From Segetibacter aerophilus (GTDB lineage Bacteria; Bacteroidota; Bacteroidia; Chitinophagales; Chitinophagaceae): DNA of 64,000 nucleotides. Below are positions 9,051 to 19,164 of this stretch, piece by piece. The notes beneath the pieces are model-generated. The model was not told the DNA's origin. It saw only the letters and a list, made by a program, of their open reading frames with translations, and searched no databases. Made by a program: the position numbers and the translations under genes. Within the stretch, counting starts at the first letter, position 1. The number at the start of each line of letters is the position of its first letter. Where the stretch lies: positions 1 through 64,000 of the forward strand of contig NZ_BJYT01000018.1 of NCBI RefSeq assembly GCF_007991655.1, given 5' to 3'.

Positions 9051-11381
9051 ATGAATTCAAATTATAAGACAGAAACAAACGAAAGTTTAATAGCGCAGGT
9101 ATCCAGCAAATTTTTTCCTTATTGGCCTGTTTTCCTTATTCTGTTAACAATCTCCCTAGCTGCTGCTTATGTTTATTTACAAATAGTAACTCCCGTCTAC
9201 TTGTCTTCTGCTACTATTTTGATAAAAGATGAAAAGAAAGGTGCTGAGGAGTCAAAGATGACAGAAAACTTCAATTATTTTTCATCTAAAAAGATTGTTG
9301 AAAATGAAATTGAAGTTATTCATTCCAGAGCTGTTTTAACGGAAGTAATAAAAAAGCTTTTTTTACTGGCTCCAACCTTTGAAAAGAAAAAATTTAAGTA
9401 CATTTCTGCTTACGTTACCTCTCCGGTAACGATCGATGTTCGAAATATTCTTCCTACAAAAGATCTTGAGAAAGACAACAAAATTCCTTTTTCCTACCTG
9501 TCAAAAACAAAACAAGTTAAAATTTTAGATAGTACATATAAGTTGAATGACTGGGTTAAAACTCCGTATGGAACTTTAAAATTTTTAGAAAACAAAGGAC
9601 AAACGTCAATACATACTGATGCCCTTTTCTTTTCTTTGATTGATGTAAATAAAGCTGTTGCTACTTTATCATCAAGTATTTCGGTGACCCCTGTTAGTAA
9701 ACTATCTACCGTTGTTCGCCTTAATATTGAAGATGAAGTACCACAAAGAGGCAACGATATTTTAAATGCCGTAGCAAACACTTATTATACATTCTCCATC
9801 AGAGATAAGAACGAAATGGCAGAAAATACTTTGCATTTTCTTCAAGAGCGTATTGAAATTGTGGAAAGAGATCTTGATTCATTAGAAAGAAGAATTCAAA
9901 TGTTTAAATCGGGGCAGGGAATTGTAGATTTAAGTGTGCAGGGCCAACAATATATTCAAAATGTCGGGAGTAATAATCAGAAAATTGCAGATATTAATAT
10001 GCAGCTGGCAGTATTAAGCCAGCTGGAGAAATATGTCGTTGCCAAAGATAACACGACAGGGATTATTCCTTCTTCATTAGGTGTAACAGATCCTGGATTA
10101 ACTAAGCTTTTAGATAAATTGTATTCTGCAGAAACAGAATACGAAAAGTTGAAACGGCTAACGGGTGAAAACAACCCAATATTATTATCTATGCAAGCTC
10201 AAATACAACAACTACGGCCGGGAATTTTAGAGAACATAAGAAATCAAAGGCGGAGTTTGCAGGCTGGTAAACTAAATATCAATACTACTAATAGTAGTTA
10301 TAGTAATGTATTAGGTGCTATCCCCCAAAAGGAAAAAGGCCTCTTGGAGTTGACGCGGCAGCAAGGTATTATTAGTAGTGTGTATACTTTTTTACTACAG
10401 AAAAGAGAAGAGGCAGGCTTGTCATTTTCGTCAAATATTGCAGATAATAAGATTATAGATACTGCTGCAGCTTCGATTAGCCCTGTTAAACCAAGTAAGG
10501 TATATATTTACCTTGTTGCGCTTGCTATTGCTCTTAGCTTAGGTATTTGTGTAGTAGTTGGCAAGGATCAATTAAACGGTAGTATTTTATATCGTTCCGA
10601 AATTGAAAAACTTACTGCTTTTCCAATTATTGGGGAAATAGCATTTAAAAAGTCTAAGAGCTCTCTTGTTATTTTGGACGGGCAACGAGGACTTGTTGCT
10701 GAGCAATTTAGAAAATTACGAGCTTCACTATCATCAACAAGTAACGGCAAGATAAAAAAAATATTAATTACCTCCACTATAGCAGGAGAAGGTAAAAGTT
10801 TTATCACTGCAAACCTTGGATTGGCACTTGCATTAGCAGGTAAAAGAGTTGTTTTATTAGAGCTAGACCTCATCAATCCTTCCTTAAGCGATAAATTACT
10901 TGTACAAGAAGAAAAAGGCATAGCAGCTTTCTTGCTGGGAGAAATCAATCTTGAAGATATTATAAGAAGCACCGAGGAAAGTCCTAATCTTTATATTATT
11001 CCGGCAGGACAATTACCAGACAATCCGTCCGAACTTATTATGAATGGGAATATTAAAAAAGCATTGACTCTTCTGGAAGAAAGATTTGATTATATCATTA
11101 TTGATACTGCTCCGATATCAGCTTTATCTGACGCTTATATATTGTCTCCCTTAGCCGATACTACATTTTTTATAGTACGTCATAATCATACACCTAAGGC
11201 GGGATTTCAAAGGTTCGACGAAAATAATAAGGCCAATGAGTTAAAGAATTTAAGGATTATATTTAACGGTGTTCGTCATCGAGGATTTACTAAGAGTAGT
11301 TATGGTTACGAGTTTGAGTATCTAAATAATTCTAAGCCTCGCAAGATGAAACTTATAAGCCAAAAGTCTACGTGGAGTTAA
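9051..11381 (+). CDS. Polysaccharide co-polymerase/tyrosine autokinase (Wzc type)
   Basis: 776 residues. An N-terminal Wzz-type chain-length domain carries a transmembrane helix at ~27-50 and a second at ~480-505, framing a periplasmic region with coiled-coil stretches. The C-terminal cytoplasmic BY-kinase domain has Walker A GEGKS (~579-583), Walker A' VVLLELDLINPS and Walker B YIIIDTAPI. The C-terminus holds only a short tyrosine cluster (YGYEFEY). It controls polymer length and couples synthesis to export with the upstream Wza-like protein. Confidence 0.93.
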   Translation: MNSNYKTETNESLIAQVSSKFFPYWPVFLILLTISLAAAYVYLQIVTPVYLSSATILIKDEKKGAEESKMTENFNYFSSKKIVENEIEVIHSRAVLTEVIKKLFLLAPTFEKKKFKYISAYVTSPVTIDVRNILPTKDLEKDNKIPFSYLSKTKQVKILDSTYKLNDWVKTPYGTLKFLENKGQTSIHTDALFFSLIDVNKAVATLSSSISVTPVSKLSTVVRLNIEDEVPQRGNDILNAVANTYYTFSIRDKNEMAENTLHFLQERIEIVERDLDSLERRIQMFKSGQGIVDLSVQGQQYIQNVGSNNQKIADINMQLAVLSQLEKYVVAKDNTTGIIPSSLGVTDPGLTKLLDKLYSAETEYEKLKRLTGENNPILLSMQAQIQQLRPGILENIRNQRRSLQAGKLNINTTNSSYSNVLGAIPQKEKGLLELTRQQGIISSVYTFLLQKREEAGLSFSSNIADNKIIDTAAASISPVKPSKVYIYLVALAIALSLGICVVVGKDQLNGSILYRSEIEKLTAFPIIGEIAFKKSKSSLVILDGQRGLVAEQFRKLRASLSSTSNGKIKKILITSTIAGEGKSFITANLGLALALAGKRVVLLELDLINPSLSDKLLVQEEKGIAAFLLGEINLEDIIRSTEESPNLYIIPAGQLPDNPSELIMNGNIKKALTLLEERFDYIIIDTAPISALSDAYILSPLADTTFFIVRHNHTPKAGFQRFDENNKANELKNLRIIFNGVRHRGFTKSSYGYEFEYLNNSKPRKMKLISQKSTWS

Positions 11382-11834
11382 CAATATTTAGCAAATTGCT
11401 TTAAGGCGTCGATTCAACTAATAATTGATTATAAAGTATTACTAGTTACACCCATCTTGCGCCTTTGATTCAATTTTGTTTGAGTGGAATTTAATATTTG
11501 TTATAATAATAATGTAAGCGATTCGACACTCTTTTTTCTGCAAAAAATTCAAGTATTTTGCTCGTTTTGTTGTAATTCAAATTCAGTTGTTATCGAAATA
11601 TACCTTAAGTTAAAAAACATGGAATGGCGATAGAAGCAGTACATCTTGGTTGAAGTAAAGTTGCTGAGCTAGTTAGAGATATATTCATAGTTGATAACTA
11701 TTAACCGGTAGAGACTCGGTTTTCGAATAACTTACTGGTGCCTAAGACCTTCCAGCTACTTTTCGATCGAATATAAATATGGTCATGCTAAAGAGACCTT
11801 TATCTTAAGGTGTCGTTGTAAAATTTCTACATAA
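11382..11834. other. 453-bp AT-rich intergenic stretch
   Basis: No open reading frame of note, tRNA or strong hairpin terminator was found. It separates the export genes from the first flippase, so an internal promoter is likely here. Confidence 0.5.
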
Positions 11835-13172
11835 GTGCATAAATTATTAGGAACTAAAAATGCAAGAAGTCTATTAATTAGAAAAAATATTATTTTTTCT
11901 ATTCTCATAAAAGGAGGAAGTGTTTTAATAACATTACTACTTCTTCCTCTGACAATTAATTATATAAATCCACAGCAATATGGAATATGGTTAACAATTA
12001 GTGGCATAGTTTATTGGATCAATATTTTCGATGTAGGATTAGGAAATGGCTTGAAAAATGAAATTGGCTATGCATTAGCAGTAAAAGACGAAAGTAAAAT
12101 AAAGGCTTATGTTAGCACAGCTTATGCTTTGTTGTTTATTATTGCATCAGCTCTTTTTATCATACTTTCTTTTATATGTTCGTTCTTCAATTGGAATAAA
12201 ATTCTGAATATTTCAGATAATATTGATTACAGTATTTACAAGATAACCGTACTTGTCCTTGCGTTTTTTTGCCTTCAATTTTTCTTACAGTTAATTAATG
12301 CAGTTCTTAGCGCCACCCAACAAGTGTTCAAGTCGTCAATTATTCTTTTGTGGGGACAGATTATCGCCATTACGGCTATATACATTTTAACTCTTACTGT
12401 ACCTCCAAAATTAATAATACTAGTTTTTGTACTTTCAGGTGCTCCAACTTTAGCTTTAACAATTGCTAGCGTTTATTTATATTATACTGAATTAAAAAGA
12501 TTTGCTCCATCAGTTAGGCTAATAAATTTTAAATATTCAAAGAATTTATTAAATATTGGCAGTTCTTTTTTTCTCATTCAACTTGGCGCCATGGCTTTAA
12601 TTCATGCAAATAATTTCATAATTGCACGAATATTAGGACCACAAGCTGTTACTATATACAATATACCTTTTCGATTTTTTTCCATTCTCTCGATGTCATT
12701 TGCAATCATTATGATGCCCTATTGGAGTGCCTTTACAGACGCTTTTGCTAGCAATGACCTTAATTGGATAAAAGAAAGCATTAAAAAGATAAGGCTTGTT
12801 TGGCTGTTTTTATCGTTGACTGGAATACTAATTTATTTTTTCTCAAATCGAATCTATAAAATTTGGATTAATGATTCTATTAAGGTGCCGGCTTCACTTT
12901 CATTCTCCATGCTTGTATATATGATTGTATATATGTGGCATACTCTACATGTATATTTTTTGAACGGTATTGGCAAAATTAGGTTACAATTGTTTGTAGT
13001 ATTGGTGGGCGTATTAGCTAATATTCCTCTAGTTATATACTTAGGAAAGCAATTTGGGTTACCAGGGATCGTATGTGGGAATTCACTAACATTTGGTGTG
13101 ATGGGACTAATTTATACCGTTCAATATGAAAAAATTATTTCTGGAAAAGCGTCCGGTGTTTGGTGTAAATAG
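11835..13172 (+). CDS. Oligosaccharide flippase, Wzx/MOP superfamily (first of two)
   Basis: 445 residues with about 12-14 hydrophobic segments. The start KNIIFSILIKGGSVLITLLLLPLTINYINPQQYGIWLTISGIVYW is typical of Wzx-like polysaccharide translocases. A GTG at 11835 is the start; a TAA lies directly upstream and there is no nearby in-frame ATG. It would flip undecaprenyl-linked repeat units across the inner membrane. A second flippase lies at 13952, which is unusual within one locus. Confidence 0.85.
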   Translation: MHKLLGTKNARSLLIRKNIIFSILIKGGSVLITLLLLPLTINYINPQQYGIWLTISGIVYWINIFDVGLGNGLKNEIGYALAVKDESKIKAYVSTAYALLFIIASALFIILSFICSFFNWNKILNISDNIDYSIYKITVLVLAFFCLQFFLQLINAVLSATQQVFKSSIILLWGQIIAITAIYILTLTVPPKLIILVFVLSGAPTLALTIASVYLYYTELKRFAPSVRLINFKYSKNLLNIGSSFFLIQLGAMALIHANNFIIARILGPQAVTIYNIPFRFFSILSMSFAIIMMPYWSAFTDAFASNDLNWIKESIKKIRLVWLFLSLTGILIYFFSNRIYKIWINDSIKVPASLSFSMLVYMIVYMWHTLHVYFLNGIGKIRLQLFVVLVGVLANIPLVIYLGKQFGLPGIVCGNSLTFGVMGLIYTVQYEKIISGKASGVWCK

Positions 13173-13408
13173 TGGTTGATATTAAATGCTTTGCCTTTAA
13201 TTATTACAGTCTTCCGAAAAGTTAACAGCAGCAGAATTGAAGCGAGATATTTAAAGTAGTACTTATAAAGGCTCATTTCTGTATTACAAAAAGAATTACA
13301 ATTTTGTAGAATTGCTTCAGAATATTGAGTCGATATAATTGCAGAAATAATGACAGCTTTAGTTCTACAAACAATATTACGGTGAAGACCTTTTAATCTT
13401 ACAAAAAA

Positions 13409-13801
13409 ATGAAAAACATTATTACCTACGGAACATTTGATCTTCTTCACTATGGACATGTGGAGTTGTTATACAGAGCAAGCGAATTAGGAACAAAACT
13501 AATCGTTGGATTATCAACTGATAAATTTAACGAGGAAAAAAACAAGTTTTGTGAAATTGAGTATTGGAGAAGAAAGCGATTAGTTGAGGCTTTTCGTTTT
13601 GTTGATCTTGTAATCCCGGAAGAAACATGGGAACAGAAGATTAGCGACGTGTTAAAATATCAGATTGACGTGTTCGTAATGGGAGATGATTGGGAAGGAA
13701 AGTTCGATTTTTTGAAAGAATACTGTGAAGTAAAATATCTCCGAAGAACTAAACTAATTTCAACTACGGCACTAAAGTCTGTTCTAAACCTTGGGAAGTA
13801 G
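13409..13801 (+). CDS. tagD: Glycerol-3-phosphate cytidylyltransferase (TagD/GCT family)
   Basis: 130 residues, the usual length. The nucleotidyltransferase signature GTFDLLHYGHVELL near the N-terminus contains the HxGH motif, and the C-terminal RTKLISTTALKS matches the RTxGISTT motif with substitutions. The family makes CDP-glycerol (or a similar CDP-alcohol) from CTP and glycerol 3-phosphate. With the LicD-type gene at 15199 it suggests that a phosphoglycerol-like group decorates the polymer. The nearest relatives also include CDP-ethanolamine-type enzymes, so the alcohol is uncertain. Confidence 0.85.
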   Translation: MKNIITYGTFDLLHYGHVELLYRASELGTKLIVGLSTDKFNEEKNKFCEIEYWRRKRLVEAFRFVDLVIPEETWEQKISDVLKYQIDVFVMGDDWEGKFDFLKEYCEVKYLRRTKLISTTALKSVLNLGK

Positions 13802-13951
13802 TGAAAATATGTTTTGTTTAGTTTAATTCTACAAATATTCAAGCTACGAAATTTGTCCGACACCAGCTTACTTCAACTAAATGTTGTTTACAAAAATTAG
13901 GCTTTAAAAAGTGTTAAGACATTGTAGTTGGTGTAATACTATTATTAGGAT

Positions 13952-15202
13952 ATGATGAATGAAATAAAAGAAAAGTTTGTCAGGCATAAGACATTGATAC
14001 AAAATTTCAATTTCATGTCGATTCTGCAGATCTCTCAAGTTTTATTTCCGTTTGCAACGTATCCTTACTTAATTCGAGTATTGGGAAAGGAAACTTTTGG
14101 TCTATTAACTTATTCAACTGCAATCATAGCCTATCTTATTATGTTTATTAACTTTGGTTTCAACATTTCTGAAATAAAAGAAATATCCATACATAGAGAC
14201 GATAGGGAGAAAGTCTCTGAAATTGTATCTTCTGTTATCGCGATAAGATTGCTGCTTTTAATTGTTTCTATTTTGATATTATTAATCTGTCTTTCTACCG
14301 TTAGTATTTTAAAAACCCATAAACTCTTGTACTTTTCTTACCTAGGGGTGATGATTAATGCGGCAATTGACCCAAGTTTTTACTTCCAGGGGATAGAAAG
14401 AATGAAATTTACTACGATTATTTCCGTACTATCAAGCTTGTTGTTTTTAATTTTAATCTTCTTGTTTGTAAAGAATGAAGGACATGTAAATTTAGTTCCC
14501 TTATTTACTAGTTTTGGCGCATTCACTGGAAGTGCTTTCGGTTTGTATACTGCTTTTAAAAATGATAACCTTAAGTTCTATTTCCCCCATACTAAACAAA
14601 TCAAGGCTCATATCGTTGAAAGTTTACCTTTCTTTTCCTCAAGACTTTCCGTTTTGCTTATGGAGAAAACAAACACTGTATTGTTAGGGTCTTTTATCGG
14701 CTATACCCAAGTATCATATTACGATATAGCAGCAAAATTAGTAGCAGCACTTAAAGTACCTTTTGGTATAATAAATCAGGTTATTTTTCCAAATGTGTCG
14801 AAAACCAAAAATATTGTTTTGGTTAAAAAAGCCTTAGTAATCTTAATCATTTTTTATACGTTTGGGTATTTTTCTCTTTATCTACTCGCTCCTTTTTTAG
14901 TAGTAATTCTAGGAGGTCATAACGTTTTGCCCTCTACAAAAGTGGTGTATATATTAGGTATTACTTTGATAATAGATTTAATTTCGACTTTTATGGGTGC
15001 TCCTATGTTACTAGCTACAGGACACAAAAGGGAATATAATATGAGTATTATTATTGGAAGTATTATTTATATTGTTTATGTTTTCCTACTTTATTTATTT
15101 AAATCTATCGGGTTATACCAATTAACAATAGCAACTGTATGTTCTGGTTTTTTTATCTTATTATTTAGATCTTATTATTGTCGCATATATAAATTAATAT
15201 GA
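13952..15202 (+). CDS. Oligosaccharide flippase, Wzx/MOP superfamily (second)
   Basis: 416 residues with multiple transmembrane helices. The N-terminal FMSILQISQVLFPFATYPYLIRVLGKETFGLLTYS is a characteristic RfbX/Wzx signature and differs clearly from the flippase at 11835. It overlaps the following LicD-type gene by 4 bp (ATGA), indicating translational coupling. It probably exports the lipid-linked repeat unit; the division of labour with the other flippase cannot be read from sequence. Confidence 0.9.
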   Translation: MMNEIKEKFVRHKTLIQNFNFMSILQISQVLFPFATYPYLIRVLGKETFGLLTYSTAIIAYLIMFINFGFNISEIKEISIHRDDREKVSEIVSSVIAIRLLLLIVSILILLICLSTVSILKTHKLLYFSYLGVMINAAIDPSFYFQGIERMKFTTIISVLSSLLFLILIFLFVKNEGHVNLVPLFTSFGAFTGSAFGLYTAFKNDNLKFYFPHTKQIKAHIVESLPFFSSRLSVLLMEKTNTVLLGSFIGYTQVSYYDIAAKLVAALKVPFGIINQVIFPNVSKTKNIVLVKKALVILIIFYTFGYFSLYLLAPFLVVILGGHNVLPSTKVVYILGITLIIDLISTFMGAPMLLATGHKREYNMSIIIGSIIYIVYVFLLYLFKSIGLYQLTIATVCSGFFILLFRSYYCRIYKLI

Positions 15203-15876
15203 TGAATGGAATTCCAAAATCTGTACGAATAGATGAGCAGGATTATTATTATGAGGAGATATATTTAGTGAACGGTACAAAGAAAATGAATGTTAATATA
15301 GCAACAGAAAATTTAAAAATATTCCATTCACTTGTTAGTCAATCCAAAATTACTTACGGTTTGTTTTTTGGTACTTTGTTAGGTGCAATCCGGGAGAAGA
15401 ATTTTATTGTGCATGATGAAGACACTGACATATATGTATTAAGTGAAGACAAAGAAAAATTTTTAAGTCTTTTATTTAAATTCAAGGAGCTCGGACTCAT
15501 ACTAGTACGTTGTCAAGAAAATTTAATTTCACTAATGAGGGCTGATGAATATATAGATGTTTACTTTTTTAGACCAAAACGAAAGCTTGGATTTTTTAAG
15601 GTGAGGATATTAGAAAACCATAACGAATACTCCGCAAAAAATTTGGAAGAACCAGTTCTATATCATTTTCTAGGGATTGAACTCTATATACCACATAATC
15701 CAGAGAAAATTTTGAAAGAATTATATGGCAAAAATTGGCGAATTCCTATTGCTAATTCTCCAGCGCCTTACAATACTTTTTATACAAAAATTTCCAAAAT
15801 TGCTCCTTATTTAAAACACTTTCCGTTAGTCCGTACTATTCAAGGTAAATTGAAATATATTTTGTCTAAAATTTAG
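15199..15876 (+). CDS. LicD-family phosphotransferase
   Basis: 225 residues. The core motif YGLFFGTLLGAIREKNFI followed by HDEDTDIYV contains the acidic DxD residues of the LicD nucleotidyltransferase fold. LicD proteins transfer phosphocholine, phosphoribitol or phosphoglycerol-like groups from CDP-activated donors to glycans. The TagD-like gene at 13409 could supply the donor. It overlaps the upstream flippase by 4 bp. Confidence 0.8.
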   Translation: MMNGIPKSVRIDEQDYYYEEIYLVNGTKKMNVNIATENLKIFHSLVSQSKITYGLFFGTLLGAIREKNFIVHDEDTDIYVLSEDKEKFLSLLFKFKELGLILVRCQENLISLMRADEYIDVYFFRPKRKLGFFKVRILENHNEYSAKNLEEPVLYHFLGIELYIPHNPEKILKELYGKNWRIPIANSPAPYNTFYTKISKIAPYLKHFPLVRTIQGKLKYILSKI

Positions 15877-15923
15877 AGTCAGAAGTATTCAAATTGAATG
15901 ATTACTAACCAGAAAAATAAATC

Positions 15924-16901
15924 TTGCAAGAAAGTCTAAAAAGAGTACCGTTTATTGATAAAGCCGCCGGCATCGCAATACTATTGGTAGTTTACGGCCA
16001 TATTTTTTTTCCTGAAACAGAAAAAATTCCTTCTCATCATATAAGCCTTGAGATCATCTACAAATTCCATATGGAATTCTTCATGACTTTGTCAGGCTAC
16101 CTCGCTTTTTTATCAACAAAAAAGTTAGAAATAATAAGAGCAAGTGATTATTATCTCTATCTAAGAAAAAAGCTTAAAAAGTTCCTACCAGCATACATTT
16201 TTTTTTCAATTACTGCTACCCTTTTAGATATTCTATTTGGAGATTTGACAACCCGCCAACTCGGGGAAGCTGCTTTTTCTTTTTTTTTTAGACCCACAAG
16301 AGGCTCGGCAGCTTTTCTTTGGTACCTGTACGTACTAACTGGTTTTTATTCTATTACTCCTTTTTTAATTAGATTGGAAAATGCAATTTTATACCTATTA
16401 TTGTTTTTCGGGTTTCTAATGACCAGCTTTACACCTTCTCCTTTATTTTGCGCCGAGCTTTTCTGCAAATATTTCTTTTTCTTTTTAGCCGGAGGATTGC
16501 TTTTATTAAAGCAACAACTTTTTCTAGTGACTTTGAAAAAAAGTAGAAAAGTTCTATTTATTGTGACATCAATAGTAATATTTATAAACCTGTTTGATTA
16601 TTCAATTATTCCCTTCCAGATAACAAGTATATGCATTATTTGCTGTGGCATTTATCTTTGCAATACAAAATGGCCAAGTAAATTTGAAAGTTTAATAAAG
16701 GTGATTGGACAGAACACATTTTCGATATACTTACTTAATACCACTATTTTAAATGCCATATATTATATAAGTAAGTTTTTTATCAAAATAAAATTAGATT
16801 ACTTCTTTATTTCCTTCAGCTTCATTTTAACAGTCAGCATCTCAATTTTTATCAGGAAAATATTTAATAAATATATTCCCGCTACTATCTATAATTTGTA
16901 G
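15924..16901 (+). CDS. Acyltransferase 3 (AT3) family membrane protein
   Basis: 325 residues with about ten hydrophobic helices. The N-terminal FIDKAAGIAILLVVYGHIFF corresponds to the AT3 signature (K-G-I-x-I-L-x-V-x-x-H), including the conserved His. TTG at 15924 is taken as start because a TAA is one codon upstream and no ATG is near. AT3 proteins O-acetylate or otherwise acylate sugars using cytoplasmic acyl-CoA. The likely target is a sugar of this locus. Confidence 0.8.
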   Translation: MQESLKRVPFIDKAAGIAILLVVYGHIFFPETEKIPSHHISLEIIYKFHMEFFMTLSGYLAFLSTKKLEIIRASDYYLYLRKKLKKFLPAYIFFSITATLLDILFGDLTTRQLGEAAFSFFFRPTRGSAAFLWYLYVLTGFYSITPFLIRLENAILYLLLFFGFLMTSFTPSPLFCAELFCKYFFFFLAGGLLLLKQQLFLVTLKKSRKVLFIVTSIVIFINLFDYSIIPFQITSICIICCGIYLCNTKWPSKFESLIKVIGQNTFSIYLLNTTILNAIYYISKFFIKIKLDYFFISFSFILTVSISIFIRKIFNKYIPATIYNL

Positions 16902-16953
16902 GCTATTCTAATTTGCTAAGAATCAAACGCGGGCGCTAGAAGAATAAAATGTA

Positions 16954-18279
16954 ATGCAGTTAGGAAAATACTATTTCTTAGTTATCGTTTATTTTGTAGG
17001 TGTCATGGCTGGCACCCTTGCCCACTTTTTTGGCGCTGATATTCAGACAATACTGAGATTACCTTTTTTAAATTTTAGATGGATTGATTTTTTCATTATA
17101 GTTGTAGTAACTGCATATATTTTTAAGGCATTCACTAAACCAGCCAACATTGATAAAACTAAAGGACTTTTGATTTTATGCTTTATTTTATTGTTGTTCG
17201 AAATCTTGCAATTAATTAGAAGTTGGGGTAGAACAGAGGATAGTTTTCAGATTGCAGGTTTTATTTGCTTTCTAACAATATTTATTATCATTGATTTACT
17301 AACCTTCGATATTTCCAAGGCTGAAATAATTAAATTTATTGAAAGATTAGCAGTACTTGGCGCTATAACAGTTATAGTGAAAAATGCCTACCTGCTATAT
17401 TCCTTTATTAATGGTAACATCATTTATGTTGATTCTGAAATCAGGGTGGGCCTTGAAGTTATTGGGGAAAAGGAATCTGTTTATACTTCAATCCTAACAT
17501 CTTTTGTTTATGCTTTTTCTTTATTCTATATAGAGAATTCATCAAAGAGATATCAAAAAATTCTATTTGTAACAGCGATTTTAAGTATATACTTATCCTT
17601 AGTTTACTCCTTCCGAAGAGGTGATTTATTTTCAACCTTATTAATTACTATAATTTATTCCTTGGTCTTTTCGAAGACTATTATTAAAAAGATCCAACAA
17701 GCATTTATAGTCTTCTCCTTGTTAGTGACATTGTATTTTATATTTGGTAGGGCATTAGCACAAAGAGGATACGACCCAATTCAAAAGGTTGTAGAAATTG
17801 CCCAATTTTCAGTAGATGTAGACAATCCGGATTGGGATAAGGGCAGATCTATACCTAGGCAATATGCTCTTACAGCATGGGAGAGAAGTCCATTCTTTGG
17901 TTATGGTTATGATGATCTTCATAATTTCGGTTTGCCGGAAGACATAAATGGTGCACATAATTTTGTTATTACGTCCCTTTTCATACGGGGTATAGTGGGT
18001 ACAACGGTATATCTTTTAATTCTTTTCATGTTATACCGGAATTCAATTTTATTTTGGCGACAGTTGAGAAATTTTGATAGTTATGAGAATAATATAATTC
18101 GATTGCTAATTGTTGTTTCCTTTTTTTGGCTAATACCTTTTTGGACTCAGGAAGCGATCTGGGAAAAGTATTCTTTAAGTATGCAAATGATGTATTTAGG
18201 CCTAATAAACAACCTAGCAAATAATACAATTGTTAGTCCTTTTAATCTCGGAGTTAATCAATATTGTAAAAATGAGTAA
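16954..18279 (+). CDS. O-antigen polymerase/ligase-like protein (Wzy candidate)
   Basis: 441 residues with about eleven hydrophobic segments and a large loop before the final helices (ITAWERSPFFGYGYDDLHNFGLPEDINGAHNFVITSLFIRGIVG). The GxGYxxxH...HN pattern in that loop is the hallmark of the Wzy_C/O-antigen ligase family. It is the only such protein in the locus and hence the probable repeat-unit polymerase. It overlaps the next gene by 8 bp. Confidence 0.85.
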   Translation: MQLGKYYFLVIVYFVGVMAGTLAHFFGADIQTILRLPFLNFRWIDFFIIVVVTAYIFKAFTKPANIDKTKGLLILCFILLLFEILQLIRSWGRTEDSFQIAGFICFLTIFIIIDLLTFDISKAEIIKFIERLAVLGAITVIVKNAYLLYSFINGNIIYVDSEIRVGLEVIGEKESVYTSILTSFVYAFSLFYIENSSKRYQKILFVTAILSIYLSLVYSFRRGDLFSTLLITIIYSLVFSKTIIKKIQQAFIVFSLLVTLYFIFGRALAQRGYDPIQKVVEIAQFSVDVDNPDWDKGRSIPRQYALTAWERSPFFGYGYDDLHNFGLPEDINGAHNFVITSLFIRGIVGTTVYLLILFMLYRNSILFWRQLRNFDSYENNIIRLLIVVSFFWLIPFWTQEAIWEKYSLSMQMMYLGLINNLANNTIVSPFNLGVNQYCKNE

Positions 18280-19123
18280 CCAAATTAATTATAGAGAAAA
18301 ACTAAAGATTTCAGTTATAACTCCTTCGTTTAATCAAGGTAAGTATATCGAAGAAACTATACTTAGCGTCATTAATCAAGGTTACTCAAACCTTGAATAT
18401 ATTATTATTGATGGTGGTTCAACCGATAATACAATAGAGATAATTAAAAAGTATGAAAATAAGATTAGTTATTGGGTTAGTGAAAAGGATAGTGGACAAA
18501 GTGAAGCAATTAACAAGGGCTTTAAGATTGCTACGGGCGATATCTTATGTTGGCTAAACAGTGATGATATTTTTTTAAGTAACGCTCTAAATATAGTAAG
18601 TAGTTTTTTTATCAATAATAAAGAATATCAAGTGGTTAATGGTTATCTCGTTATTATAGATCAATTTTCTAACATCTTAGATAATCTTGTTACACTTCGC
18701 CAAAAAGAGTGGTATGCGCGTAGGGGAGTCTATTATGTATCTCAGCCTTCAATGTTCTGGCGAAAAGAAGTTTTGCAAAAGGTAGGTTTCTTAAGAAATG
18801 ATTTTCAGGCGTCAATGGACAGGGAATTTTTAATTCGAATATTTCAAAATAATATTAGAATTGGGCAAATAAAAAAATTATTAGCTGGATTTAGGGTACA
18901 CGATACTTCTAAGTCTGCCGCCGGGTGGGAAAATAAAGACTATATACGTGATCTAGCTATGATCAAAGAAATTCACGGAAACCAATACGGAGGAGAGCCG
19001 CTATTATTTTATAAACTAGTATATGGTTTAGAAAAATTTTTGAGGGGGATATACCTTAAGAACTGGATATTTTGTTTTAGGTGGAAAGGATATCCAGTAG
19101 AAAAAATTAGTTTAAGTAACTAG
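18272..19123 (+). CDS. Family 2 glycosyltransferase
   Basis: The ATG at 18272, overlapping the polymerase stop, places the GT-A domain right at the N-terminus (LKISVITPSFNQGKYIEETILSVINQGYSNLEYIIIDGGSTD). The metal-binding motif is in ILCWLNSDDIF, and the acceptor region includes VSQPSMFWRKEV and ASMDREFLIRI. About 284 residues, normal for this subgroup. It would add one sugar to the growing lipid-linked repeat unit on the cytoplasmic face; donor and linkage are unknown. An in-frame start at 18230 would add 14 hydrophobic residues and is less likely. Confidence 0.9.
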   Translation: MSNQINYREKLKISVITPSFNQGKYIEETILSVINQGYSNLEYIIIDGGSTDNTIEIIKKYENKISYWVSEKDSGQSEAINKGFKIATGDILCWLNSDDIFLSNALNIVSSFFINNKEYQVVNGYLVIIDQFSNILDNLVTLRQKEWYARRGVYYVSQPSMFWRKEVLQKVGFLRNDFQASMDREFLIRIFQNNIRIGQIKKLLAGFRVHDTSKSAAGWENKDYIRDLAMIKEIHGNQYGGEPLLFYKLVYGLEKFLRGIYLKNWIFCFRWKGYPVEKISLSN

Positions 19124-19164
19124 CTGTAAAGTATTAGTTGTTAATAAATCTTTGTTGTGATAAT

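Noticed and set aside
11382-11834. Possible tRNA or riboswitch in the gap before the first flippase
   Set aside because: No cloverleaf, T-loop sequence or conserved aptamer pattern was found.
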